Notes: generated from the letters alone by a model not told the origin. Shown: positions 1 to 7,037, counted from the first letter of the stretch. The stretch: 39,479 bases of DNA from JABDGR01 sp035546135 (GCA_035546135.1 DASZWY010000095.1:1-39479); one strand, 5' to 3'. Made by a program: numbers and translations.

Positions 1-1160
1 CCGCCGCCGACCCGCGCCTCCAAAAAGTCGCCGACTGGCTCCTCGACCGCGAAATCAAAATCAAGGGCGACTGGGCCGAAAACGTCTCCTTCCCCGAGGC
101 CACCGGCTGGGCCTTCGAGTTCAACAACGACTTTTACCCCGACGTCGACGACACCTTCCAGGTCGTCCTCGCCCTCCGCGTGCTCAAGGCCACCGACGAA
201 CCCCGCCGCGCCGCCGCCATCCAGCGCGCCATCGCCTGGTGCCGCGCCTTCCAGTGCCAGGAAGGCGGGTTCGCCGCCTTCGACCGCGACCTCACCACTC
301 CCTGGCTCGAGCAAGTCCCCTTCGCCGACCACAACGCCATCCTCGACCCCCCGTGCAGCGACATCACCGGCCGCGCCCTCGAGACCCTCGCCAAAATGGG
401 CTACACCCGCGCCGACCCCGTCGTCCAGCGCGCGCTCGCCTTCGTCTGGCGCACCCAGGAACCCGACGGCTCCTGGTTCGGCCGCTGGGGCGTCAATTAC
501 ATTTACGGCACCTCGCACGTCCTCCGCGGCCTCGCTCTCCTCGGCGAGGACATGACCCAGCCCCGCGTCCAGCGCGCCCGCGCCTGGCTCGAGTCCGTCC
601 AAAATCCCGACGGCGGCTGGGGCGAATCCTGCTGGACCTACCACGACCATCAAACCCGCGGCCACGGCGCCCCCTTCTTTGATGTCAAACCCGCCGGCCC
701 CACCGGCGAACTCCCCCACTACGGCCCCCTCGCTGGAGGGACGACCTCCGTGCCGTCCTCCGAAACCAAGCACCAAGCACCAGGAACCAGAAACCAAGAA
801 CCAAGAACCAGGAACCAGGAACCAGGAACTAAAAACTTATCCCACCCCTCCACCGCCTCCCAAACCTCCTGGGCCCTCCTCGGCCTCCTCGCCTGCTGCG
901 CACCGGATGCTCAATCTTTAACTAAGCACCAAGCACCAGGAACGAAGAACCCGGCGCTTGCCCGCCCCTCCATCGAAACCGGCATCCAATACCTCCTCTC
1001 CACCCAGCAACCCGACGGCTCCTGGCACTACCCCTGGTTCACCGGCACCGGCTTCCCCCGCATCTTCTACCTCAAATACACCTCCTACCAATGGGCCTGG
1101 CCCCTGCTCGCCCTGACTTGGTACAAAAACCTCTCCGCAGGCAAAAACCTGCCGGAATAA
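1..1160 (+). CDS. shc: Squalene-hopene cyclase, C-terminal part (5' end outside window)
   Basis: This class II triterpene cyclase would convert squalene to hopene for membrane hopanoids. The frame is open from base 3 and has no start in the window, so the N-terminal part is missing. The catalytic acid motif D-V-D-D-T is at 141-152, followed by Phe where the family consensus is usually Ala. QW repeats are visible (QEGGFAAF, QEPDGSWF, QNPDGGWG, QQPDGSW), as is the C-terminal block TGFPRIFYLKY. Two stretches have no counterpart in the usual family pattern: about 60 residues between the YHDH block and PSTASQTSWALLG, and a shorter one before PSIETGIQYLL. Both are translated from heptanucleotide repeats (764-840, 920-954) and look like in-frame insertions into loops. 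The enzyme is membrane-associated in known cases. The family call is firm; whether this copy is active is not known. Confidence 0.9.
   Translation, partial: AADPRLQKVADWLLDREIKIKGDWAENVSFPEATGWAFEFNNDFYPDVDDTFQVVLALRVLKATDEPRRAAAIQRAIAWCRAFQCQEGGFAAFDRDLTTPWLEQVPFADHNAILDPPCSDITGRALETLAKMGYTRADPVVQRALAFVWRTQEPDGSWFGRWGVNYIYGTSHVLRGLALLGEDMTQPRVQRARAWLESVQNPDGGWGESCWTYHDHQTRGHGAPFFDVKPAGPTGELPHYGPLAGGTTSVPSSETKHQAPGTRNQEPRTRNQEPGTKNLSHPSTASQTSWALLGLLACCAPDAQSLTKHQAPGTKNPALARPSIETGIQYLLSTQQPDGSWHYPWFTGTGFPRIFYLKYTSYQWAWPLLALTWYKNLSAGKNLPE
764..840 (+). repeat. Heptanucleotide tandem repeat inside the cyclase gene
   Basis: Nine consecutive 7-base units fill 764-826 (AACCAAG, CACCAAG, CACCAGG, AACCAGA, AACCAAG twice, AACCAGG three times), followed by two degenerate units to 840. 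The 63 bases keep the frame and give a 7-residue peptide repeat of the type NQEPGTR. Just upstream, 739-758 holds a small palindrome with GGACG and CGTCC arms, so the whole insert resembles intergenic repeat DNA captured by a gene. Confidence 0.9.
920..954 (+). repeat. Second heptanucleotide repeat in the cyclase gene
   Basis: There are five 7-base units (AACTAAG, CACCAAG, CACCAGG, AACGAAG, AACCCGG) of the same family as 764-826, again in frame and coding for a TKHQAPGTKN-like peptide. The order CACCAAG-CACCAGG is shared with the first array, which suggests a common source. Confidence 0.85.
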
Positions 1161-1282
1161 TTTCCGAGGTAGGGCGCGACGTCCCCGGCGCGCCTAGCCG
1201 TTTCTCCTTAAAACACACTCCCCCCTCAATGAGCTGCCCATTGGTTAGCCCTTACCTAGTGCTGCAACCTCTCCGCAGGCAA
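1128..1282 (+). repeat. 17-bp direct repeat at the cyclase 3' end, with heptamer remnant nearby
   Basis: The same 17 bases, AACCTCTCCGCAGGCAA, occur at 1128-1144 (inside the last codons of the cyclase gene) and at 1266-1282 (downstream of its stop). Between them lies a palindromic element (1170-1196). Two further heptamers, CACCAAG-CACTAGG, follow at 1309-1322 just before the AT-rich island. This looks like a partial duplication of the gene end. An integration-site duplication is possible, but I found no third copy on the far side of the island. Confidence 0.7.
1170..1196. repeat. Palindromic intergenic (REP-like) element
   Basis: The arms TAGGGCGCG (1170-1178) and CGCGCCTA (1189-1196) pair with one bulged G around a loop of ten bases. 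It sits between the cyclase stop codon and the island. It shares the outer TAGG...CCTA signature with the palindrome at 3985-4010. A transcription terminator role is unlikely because no T-run follows. Confidence 0.6.
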
Positions 1283-1362
1283 GCAATTCCCCGAATGATA
1301 GAATTCACCACCAAGCACTAGGCAGCAAAGCGCCCGGGATTTTAACGAGTATTTTTCTGTGT

Positions 1363-2181
1363 TTAAGCTGATTCGGGCTTTGAGGCCAGATTGAGATTGA
1401 CTGTTAGCAAGGGTTTTGTGAATGAATGGCAAATATCCTTAAAGTGTTTTGCGTTGGTTGTGGCCAAAAACTCTTTATCACTGCATTCATGTGCGATGAG
1501 GGCGTCACCGCATCGAAAGCAGTCGCTTCTTGAGAAGTCTCTGTCGCGAATACGGTAAAGCTTCTTCAGGGACTGGATACGCTTTTTTGTCTCTGAATCT
1601 GCTGGTTTGACTTTTAGGAGAACCTCTCGTAAGTTGATGAAATCGCTGACATGTTCGGCGATATATTTTTTTAGGCCACATTCGCGATAAAATCCACACC
1701 TGTCGGTTTTGAGGTCGTGTAAGTATTGATCATCGTTAAGCTCGGGGTCTGGGACGTTTGCCTTGCATCCCACCGCATTGTTGTGAACAGGGAAGTAGCG
1801 TTTAACTCGTGTATGACCGCGTCGAATTTCTCTCTTGAGCCAACCCTTAAAGAATAGCAACAATTCTTCTTGGGTAAATGCACCAGCATTGCCATTTTCG
1901 GCGAAAAATTTTTCGATGGCTTCAAGGTGACTGCCTTGTCGATGACTCGCCAAATAGCTATTCCTGACATAATGGATGACTTCGGAGAATGTATTTAAAC
2001 TTGAACAGCGATTATGGAGATTGATTATGTTTCGAAGATATCCTCTGCAATATTCAAAATATACATACCGAGAAATTCGCGAATTACTGACGTCAATTTG
2101 TGAGCTTATTATTTCAATAATGCGTCTTGATCCAAAACATAATTTTACTACCACGGTAGTATCTAGGAAATAACTATTCAT
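1363..2181 (-). CDS. PIN-like domain nuclease, third gene of AT-rich island
   Basis: PIN domains are metal-dependent RNases, common as toxins or RNA-processing effectors. The translation has the order of acidic residues expected of a PIN fold: Asp7 in YFLDTTVVV, Glu43 in YVYFEYCRG, Asp226 in CGDALIAHEC and a Thr-Thr-Asn-Ala-Lys-His-Phe block around Asn243, matching the usual D...E...GDALIA...T(R/T)N..HF layout. At about 272 residues it is twice the usual PIN length; the extra sequence lies between Glu43 and Asp226, is rich in Lys/Arg and holds several Cys and His. I chose ATG at 2181, which overlaps the previous gene's stop by 8 bases; TTG at 2187 is an alternative. The low GC contrasts with all flanking genes. 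No signal peptide is seen, so it is probably cytoplasmic. Its target is unknown. Confidence 0.65.
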   Translation of the reverse strand: MNSYFLDTTVVVKLCFGSRRIIEIISSQIDVSNSRISRYVYFEYCRGYLRNIINLHNRCSSLNTFSEVIHYVRNSYLASHRQGSHLEAIEKFFAENGNAGAFTQEELLLFFKGWLKREIRRGHTRVKRYFPVHNNAVGCKANVPDPELNDDQYLHDLKTDRCGFYRECGLKKYIAEHVSDFINLREVLLKVKPADSETKKRIQSLKKLYRIRDRDFSRSDCFRCGDALIAHECSDKEFLATTNAKHFKDICHSFTKPLLTVNLNLASKPESA

Positions 2182-2797
2182 TATCAATCAAAGACAGGGG
2201 GGTATTTAAATCAAAGCCATGCTCATCAAGGATGTCATAGAACAAATCCAATTTTTCCTCAGTTAGGGCAAGGTTCCTTGACAGTAGGTAAAACGCCTTT
2301 AGCGCTCCTTCAACCTGTCCTTGCGTAAGTGGGGCTTTTGCATACGAGGTGCGAATGAGGAGCAGGGTGGCGACAACTTCAGAATGTTGTGGTGTCAGTG
2401 ACAGATACGTTTTTAGATCTAAAATAGTTCGCCAAATGACATTTTCGAGATTTGATGAACTTGCGGCATCCTTTTCGATTAAAGAAAGTTTTAGTTTTTC
2501 AAAATTCTCAATAATCACGTGAATGTTGCTCCAGAAATCCAGTCGTGGAGTATTTGCGTAGGCATAGAGCTGGCGAAGCGAAAACGCCCCAATTTCTTTA
2601 ACGTCAGAACTTGACCCTTCCTTTTTTGTAACGGCGTATATCTGAATTTTGGTGGAATCTTCTATGGTTAGGGCAGATTGTTCTTTGATGGACTTTTCAA
2701 GATCGTCTTTGACGTGAGACAATATCTCCCCTTTTCGCGTCTCCAATATTTGGCTGACGTGGGTTACGCTGAAGTCATCTATGGAGTGGCTGCTCAT
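2174..2797 (-). CDS. Hypothetical protein, middle gene of AT-rich island
   Basis: I do not recognise this 207-residue protein. It is acidic to neutral, soluble and apparently mostly helical, with no signal peptide, membrane segment or Cys motif. A Leu-rich stretch near residues 100-200 (ENFEKLKLSLIEKD, TLLLIRTSYAKAPL, AFYLLSRNLALTEEKLDLFY) could form a helical bundle. Its ATG shares four bases (ATGA) with the stop of the upstream gene, and its own stop overlaps the start of the PIN-like gene, so the three are very likely one translationally coupled transcript. By position it could be an antitoxin, a sensor or an adaptor, but nothing in the sequence decides this. Base composition is AT-rich like its partners. 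Confidence 0.7.
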   Translation of the reverse strand: MSSHSIDDFSVTHVSQILETRKGEILSHVKDDLEKSIKEQSALTIEDSTKIQIYAVTKKEGSSSDVKEIGAFSLRQLYAYANTPRLDFWSNIHVIIENFEKLKLSLIEKDAASSSNLENVIWRTILDLKTYLSLTPQHSEVVATLLLIRTSYAKAPLTQGQVEGALKAFYLLSRNLALTEEKLDLFYDILDEHGFDLNTPLSLIDNE

Positions 2798-3495
2798 GCT
2801 CCAGGGAGGATTTTATCATGTATATATTTTAAATTGCCTCGAATATATTCATTTGGCAAAAAACTATTTATATCCATCGCTTTTTTCGTGAATAGATCTA
2901 TGTCATATTCAACATAATAGCGTTCGGGTTTAAATGAATCCTTTAGATAAGGTTTAAATTCAGGGTTGGCGTTAAATTGGATCGAAAGATGCCGGATTTT
3001 TAGATGTAATCCAAAGTCTTGATTTGAAAAAGCGAAGTGCACGCCATCAACTTCACAAGAGGCAAGCGGGCCATCAGGCTTGGATAGCAATTTCCCAGGG
3101 TCAATCCATGCGTTAAGGAATTTATTTAATTCAATTTTACTTTGATCAAGGCTATTGAATTCTTTTCTGAAGAAAATTCGATGCCCGACGCGAGATAAAA
3201 CAGGTATTTTTACATGTGACAAAAGTACTTTGATTGCGTTTTCGCAAACTTCCTGAAAGCCGAATTCGGGAAAATGTTCCGTATTCTCCTCAATGCGTGT
3301 GCTATCTACTTGAAATGAAAATGCATTTGCTTCATTTTCGGTTTTCAGGGTGACGGTTTGAGCGCCTGCCTTAACTACTTGGAGGGGTACAGAGCCGATC
3401 TTTAATCCCATTGAGATCGCGCCAACATTATCCCAAACCACAAACGTAGGAGGGTATCGGAGTTCGAGAACTTGACTGGAGATTTTCCAACTCAT
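2794..3495 (-). CDS. Hypothetical protein, first gene of AT-rich island (faint TIGR04255-like features)
   Basis: This is a 233-residue soluble protein without a signal peptide. Two blocks, SRVGHRIFFRKEF in the middle and YYVEYDIDLFTKK plus LKYIHDKIL near the end, are faintly reminiscent of the sporadically distributed TIGR04255 family (pattern R-x-G-x-R followed by a late D-x-D block and an LH helix). This is a by-eye resemblance and may be wrong. It begins at ATG 3495 and heads the three-gene unit; its stop overlaps the next start as ATGA. The AT-rich composition differs sharply from the cyclase on one side and the antiporter on the other, which supports horizontal acquisition of the unit as a block. 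Confidence 0.6.
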   Translation of the reverse strand: MSWKISSQVLELRYPPTFVVWDNVGAISMGLKIGSVPLQVVKAGAQTVTLKTENEANAFSFQVDSTRIEENTEHFPEFGFQEVCENAIKVLLSHVKIPVLSRVGHRIFFRKEFNSLDQSKIELNKFLNAWIDPGKLLSKPDGPLASCEVDGVHFAFSNQDFGLHLKIRHLSIQFNANPEFKPYLKDSFKPERYYVEYDIDLFTKKAMDINSFLPNEYIRGNLKYIHDKILPGA

Positions 3496-3606
3496 TGATT
3501 TATAGCATCTTTATGTCTTGCGCGGAAAGGGCAAGGCGCTGTTGCACTGCTCTATATAACTTTCGCCTAGGTGACAAGAGGAGTTTTCAGCAGTATTTGT
3601 TAACAA

Positions 3607-3623
3607 TATATCTTCGCGATATA
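3607..3623. promoter_or_regulatory. Inverted repeat upstream of the three-gene island (possible operator)
   Basis: TATATC (3607-3612) and GATATA (3618-3623) are perfect complements separated by five bases, about 110 bases upstream of the first island gene. Between it and the gene, the minus strand contains TTGTCA followed 15 bases later by TATAGA, a weak sigma70-like pair. An autoregulatory operator is a guess based on position only. Confidence 0.3.
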
Positions 3624-3639
3624 GATAAGGCAATCCAAC

Positions 3640-4140
3640 CCATCCAATCTATCCAACGCATCACTACCACGGTCGCAAATTTTCAGTTATAATAGGCAAG
3701 GTCAGCAGGGAACTGGGAGCATGGAGAGAGGGGTATAGGGGTTTTGCAAACGCCTTACACATCGGCGCGCTACCCTCGGCCCGCCGCACGCCTTGCGGTT
3801 CTTTCTCAGTGCCTTAGTGCCTCAGCGCCTCAGCCCCTCAACTCCTCAGCGCCAGTCGCCAAGTCCGGCCCAATCCAAGCTAATCCGACCAAATCCAGGC
3901 AAATCGCGCCTATTCGCACCTAATCGTGCCAGGGGCCTGCCTCCGTGTCCTCCGCGCCCTCCGTGGTTCAATCTCGAAACCGCCTAGGCCGGCCCGGAGG
4001 TCCGGCCCTACCTCAATCCTCCGTGTCATCTGTGTTTCACCCTTCGCCCTGCGCCCTCGACCCCTTCGCACTGTCCCCCGTGTCCGCTGCACTCTCCGTG
4101 GTTCAATAACTCGAAACCCGAAACTCCAATCTCGAAACCG
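3640..4140. repeat. Gene-free mosaic of short tandem repeats with changing period
   Basis: The gap 3496-4176 holds no credible gene. From about 3640 it is built of degenerate tandem repeats: TATCCAAC/ATCCAAT-type units near 3630-3660; six octamers of CTCAGCGC type at 3805-3852; seven decamers of AAATCCAGGC type at 3861-3930; three nonamers of CTCCGTGTC type at 3941-3967; a palindrome at 3985-4010; further CTCCGTG copies near 4018 and 4094; and four heptamers of GAAACCC type at 4113-4140. The arrays directly abut one another. They lie immediately upstream of the antiporter gene, whose start region has no obvious ribosome binding site. Confidence 0.85.
3985..4010. repeat. Palindromic intergenic element within the repeat mosaic
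   Basis: TAGGCCGGCCCGGA and TCCGGCCCTA form an imperfect stem around a two-base centre. The outer TAGG/CCTA ends match those of the palindrome at 1170-1196. It is GC-rich and has no T-run, so it is more likely a dispersed repeat than a terminator. Confidence 0.6.
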
Positions 4141-4176
4141 CCCCCCATTCCGGCCATAATCCTGCTGCTCGCTCTC

Positions 4177-5850
4177 ATGCTCTTCGCCGGAATCCCTGTT
4201 GCCTTCGCCGCCGCGGCGGCTGACTCACCACCGCCGCCCGCCGCGCTCGGCTCGCCGGTCGCGGCGGTGACGCTCATCATGTTCCTGCTGCTGGCGATGG
4301 TGCTGGTCGTGCTCCTCTCGCGCAAGCTCGGCCTGCCCGACCCCGTGCTGCTCGTTATCGGCGGGCTGCTCATCAGCTTCGTGCCCGGCCTGCCGAAAAT
4401 CGAACTCAACCCCGAGCTGGTCTTCGTCTTCTTCCTGCCGCCGCTGCTCTATCCCGCCGCGCTGCTCACTTCCTGGCGCGACTTCTCCGCCAGCCTGCGC
4501 CCGATTCTCCTGCTCGCCATCGGTCTCGTCCTCTTCACCACCGTCGCCATTGCGTGGTTTGCGCACAGTTGCATGGGCCTCACGCTCGGCGCCGGCTTTG
4601 TCCTCGGCGCCATCATTTCGCCCTCGGACGCCGTCGCCGCCACCGCCATCTCCCAGCGCCTGCGCGTGCCGCGCCTCATCGTCACCATCCTCGAAGGCGA
4701 AAGCCTCGTCAACGACACCACGTCGTTCGTGCTCTACCGCTTTGCCGTCGCCGCGGTTGTCACCGGCACGTTCTCGCTGATGGACGCCAGCGTGAAGTTC
4801 GTCCTCGTCGGCGTTGGCGGCGTGGGCGTCGGCCTGCTCGCGGGCTTCATCGCCACCAACATCCAGCGGCGCCTCGACGACCCGTCGGTGCAGATCACGC
4901 TCTCGCTGCTCACGCCCTTCGCCACCTACCTCGCCGCCGAGCGCCTCGGCGTCTCCGGCGTGCTGGCGGTCGTCGTCTGCGGCCTCTACAACGGCTGGCG
5001 CAGCCCCCAAGTCATCAGCCCGCGCACGCGCCTGCGCGCCCTCCCGGTGTGGGAGCTGGTCGTCTTCATTCTCAACGGCCTCGTCTTCATCCTCATCGGT
5101 CTCGAACTGCCCGACGCCGTCCGCGTGCTCGGTGGCCGCGCGCTCGGCCCGGCGATTGGCTACGGCGCGCTGCTGCTCGTGCTCGTGGTCGCCGTGCGCC
5201 TCCTCTGGCTCTTTGCGCTTACCTATATCCCCCGCGCCCTCAGCAAAAAGATCCGCGACAAATATCCCGCCGCCTCCTGGCGCGAAGTCTTGCTCATCGG
5301 CTGGACCGGCATGCGCGGTGTGGACTCGCTCGCCGTCGCGCTCGCGCTCCCGCTCACCGTTGCCGGCGGCGGCCTGTTCCCCGACCGCGAGATGATTTTC
5401 TTCCTCACCTTCAGCGTCATCTTCGGCACGCTCGTGCTCCAGGGCCTCTCGCTTGCGCCCATCATCCGCTGGCTCAATGTCGTGGACGACCACGGCGCCG
5501 ACAAGGAGGAGCGCACCGCGCGCCTGCACGCCAACCGCGCCGCGCTCAAGCGCATCTGCGAGGCCCGCCACGCCCGCCAGGTCGAGCCCGACACGCTCCA
5601 GCGCCTCAAGCTCGAATACGAGGACCGCATCCGCCAGCTCGAAGCCAATGCCGCTGCCGAAGCGGCCCCCGGCGGGCTGTTCTCCGACGATTACGTCAAG
5701 CTCACGCAGGAAGCCCTCGACACCGAGCGCTCCGTGATCCTCAAGCTGCGCAACGAGCGCGTCATCAGCGACGAAGTTTTGCGCCGCATCCAGTGGGACA
5801 TCGACCTCGCCGAAACCCGCCTCCAGCACGGCGTCGCGGACGACGAATGA
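4177..5850 (+). CDS. Na+/H+ antiporter, CPA1 (NhaP/YjcE) family
   Basis: This is an inner-membrane cation/proton exchanger for pH and sodium homeostasis. The first 430 residues are a run of about a dozen hydrophobic segments with CPA1 landmarks: FFLPPLLYPAAL, GAIISPSDAVA, the Asn-Asp pair in EGESLVNDTTS (ion-binding site) and GMRGVDSLAVALALP. The last 120 residues are charged and helical, consistent with a cytoplasmic tail. The ATG at 4177 is preceded by further hydrophobic codons in frame but no ATG, GTG or TTG close by; the usual first helix is GSPVAAVTLIMFLLLAMV, so the preceding MLFAGIPVAFAAAAA may be a cleavable signal or an extra helix. No ribosome binding site is evident because repeat DNA runs almost to the start. 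It is convergent with the HNH gene downstream. Confidence 0.9.
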   Translation: MLFAGIPVAFAAAAADSPPPPAALGSPVAAVTLIMFLLLAMVLVVLLSRKLGLPDPVLLVIGGLLISFVPGLPKIELNPELVFVFFLPPLLYPAALLTSWRDFSASLRPILLLAIGLVLFTTVAIAWFAHSCMGLTLGAGFVLGAIISPSDAVAATAISQRLRVPRLIVTILEGESLVNDTTSFVLYRFAVAAVVTGTFSLMDASVKFVLVGVGGVGVGLLAGFIATNIQRRLDDPSVQITLSLLTPFATYLAAERLGVSGVLAVVVCGLYNGWRSPQVISPRTRLRALPVWELVVFILNGLVFILIGLELPDAVRVLGGRALGPAIGYGALLLVLVVAVRLLWLFALTYIPRALSKKIRDKYPAASWREVLLIGWTGMRGVDSLAVALALPLTVAGGGLFPDREMIFFLTFSVIFGTLVLQGLSLAPIIRWLNVVDDHGADKEERTARLHANRAALKRICEARHARQVEPDTLQRLKLEYEDRIRQLEANAAAEAAPGGLFSDDYVKLTQEALDTERSVILKLRNERVISDEVLRRIQWDIDLAETRLQHGVADDE

Positions 5851-5885
5851 ATTCCCCGGCGGAATTTCCTCCAGTGGTCCGGCCC

Positions 5886-5906
5886 GAAACCCAAAACCCG
5901 AAACTA
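5886..5906. repeat. GAAACCC-type heptamers between convergent genes
   Basis: Three 7-base units (GAAACCC, AAAACCC, GAAACTA) occupy the short gap between the antiporter and the convergent HNH gene; the last unit contains the HNH stop codon (5904-5906 read on the minus strand). The units match the four heptamers at 4113-4140 on the other side of the antiporter gene. Confidence 0.6.
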
Positions 5907-6512
5907 AGTTTCCTCCATCAGTTCGCCCAGGAACGGCTCCCACGTCTCGACGCGATCCGCCGAATTCACGGCATACGCAAACGGCCGCCATTTCGGCTTG
6001 GCCGGTTTCTTCAGCAAATGCATGCCCGCCTGGTGCGGCAGCCGGTTCGCCTTGCGCGAATTGCACCGCAGGCACGACGTGACGACGTTTTCCCACGACG
6101 TGCGCCCGCCGTGCATGCGCGGGATGACGTGGTCGAGGTTCAGCTCCTTCGCCGGATAAACTTTGGCGCAATACTGGCAGCAGTAGCCGTCGCGCTCGAA
6201 AAGATTCTGCCGGTTGAACTTCACTTCCTTCGCCGGCACGCGGTCGTAGTAGCGCAGCAAGATCACCGACGGCAAGCGCAGCCGCAATTTCACCGTGTGA
6301 ATGCAGTCGCGGTCATCGGTCGGCGGATGGGCAATCGAATGCGCAATCCAGCCCTCGGCGTTCATCACCTCGATGTCCTCGCCTTCCGGATGCACGACCT
6401 GCGCATGGTCCATCATCAGCAGGCTGAAGGCGCGCTTCACGCCAATGATGTTCACCGCCTGCCACAAACGGTTGAGCACCAACACGCGCTGGGTCAATCG
6501 TTTCGTCGCCAT
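5904..6512 (-). CDS. HNH endonuclease family protein
   Basis: The C-terminal half carries a complete HNH module: CCQYCAK, then LNLDHVIPRMHGG with the Asp-His pair, then SWENVVTSCLRCNSRK, i.e. two Cys-x2-Cys zinc pairs flanking the catalytic His and Asn. The N-terminal 90 residues (VLVLNRLWQAVNIIGVKRAF) match the leader region seen in the widespread single-copy bacterial HNH proteins of about 180-200 residues, whose role is unsettled. It is probably cytoplasmic and metal-dependent. It starts at ATG 6512, six or so bases from the predicted transcription start. It is not next to restriction, phage or intein sequences, so a housekeeping role is more likely than a selfish element. Confidence 0.9.
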   Translation of the reverse strand: MATKRLTQRVLVLNRLWQAVNIIGVKRAFSLLMMDHAQVVHPEGEDIEVMNAEGWIAHSIAHPPTDDRDCIHTVKLRLRLPSVILLRYYDRVPAKEVKFNRQNLFERDGYCCQYCAKVYPAKELNLDHVIPRMHGGRTSWENVVTSCLRCNSRKANRLPHQAGMHLLKKPAKPKWRPFAYAVNSADRVETWEPFLGELMEET

Positions 6513-6524
6513 AATGAAGCATTG

Positions 6525-6552
6525 TTTATAACGCCGCGCCGCGCGATGTCAA
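6525..6552 (-). promoter_or_regulatory. Sigma70-type promoter of the HNH gene
   Basis: On the minus strand TTGACA (6547-6552) is followed after 16 bases by TATAAA (6525-6530). Transcription should begin near 6518, only about six bases before the ATG at 6512, so the mRNA would be leaderless or nearly so; there is no Shine-Dalgarno-like sequence in the gap. Confidence 0.65.
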
Positions 6553-6587
6553 TAACACCGCTTGGGCCGCATGAGGCGGATCGTTTT

Positions 6588-6905
6588 TTACTTTTTTGGC
6601 GGAGTTTTCGGATTGTCCTTCGCGCGGTTGCGCAGGTATTCCGCCGCTGCGCTGGTCGGCGAACTCACCGGCGGCACTTTCAGCGCCATGATGACTTCCG
6701 AGCCATCCGACAAATCATTCGCCCACGCGTAGCAGTAGCGCGCGGTCTTGTGCCGGATCAACTCATAGGTCTGCACGTCACCCTGCCACGTTCCGCCGTC
6801 CGGCATTTTGATGCTGACCGCCGTCGAAGTTACCCATTGCGCATAGGCGCCATGCGATTTCAAAATCGCGGCGGCCAAGCGCATTCGCAGTGAAGCACGA
6901 TTCAT
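6588..6905 (-). CDS. Small hypothetical protein
   Basis: This 105-residue protein belongs to no family I recognise. It is basic at both ends, with a central segment resembling a small beta domain (STAVSIKMPDGGTWQGDVQTYEL, broken up by polar residues) and a proline/lysine-rich tail ending KTPPKK. Two other Met codons lie within the first 35 residues, so the true start may be later. It has no signal peptide. It lies upstream of the HNH gene on the same strand, but that gene has its own promoter. Codon use and GC fit the host. It is probably real because of its consistent high-GC coding pattern, but this is not certain. Confidence 0.55.
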   Translation of the reverse strand: MNRASLRMRLAAAILKSHGAYAQWVTSTAVSIKMPDGGTWQGDVQTYELIRHKTARYCYAWANDLSDGSEVIMALKVPPVSSPTSAAAEYLRNRAKDNPKTPPKK

Positions 6906-7037
6906 CAGAATAAGATTATTTTTTCCCCGATCCCCGGCGCGGGTGCTGGAATTTTCCTCTAGTAATTTTGAGCAAACAACCTAGCTCGTTTCAGCGTAGA
7001 ACCCATGAACGCAATGTCAACGGTTGCACGTTAGGGT

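Noticed and set aside
764..954. Repeats considered as a CRISPR array
   Set aside because: The units are seven bases long with no spacers of 25-40 bases and no cas genes nearby.
1330..3720. AT-rich island as a prophage or insertion sequence
   Set aside because: There is no transposase, integrase or terminal inverted repeat; only three coupled genes and repeats were found.
5850..5866. Hairpin AATTCC/GGAATT at the antiporter stop codon as a terminator
   Set aside because: The stem is short and no T-run follows.
4225..6171. Long antisense frame opposite the Na+/H+ antiporter
   Set aside because: Its translation is rich in Glu/Ala/Arg without domains; it mirrors the codon bias of the antiporter gene, which has clear family motifs.
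6569..6590. CCGC/GCGG hairpin followed by T6 as a plus-strand terminator
   Set aside because: No plus-strand gene ends there, and the stem is four bases.
4554..6893. Long plus-strand frame across the antiporter and HNH genes
   Set aside because: It is an Arg/Pro/His-rich shadow of high-GC coding sequence and crosses two well-supported genes.
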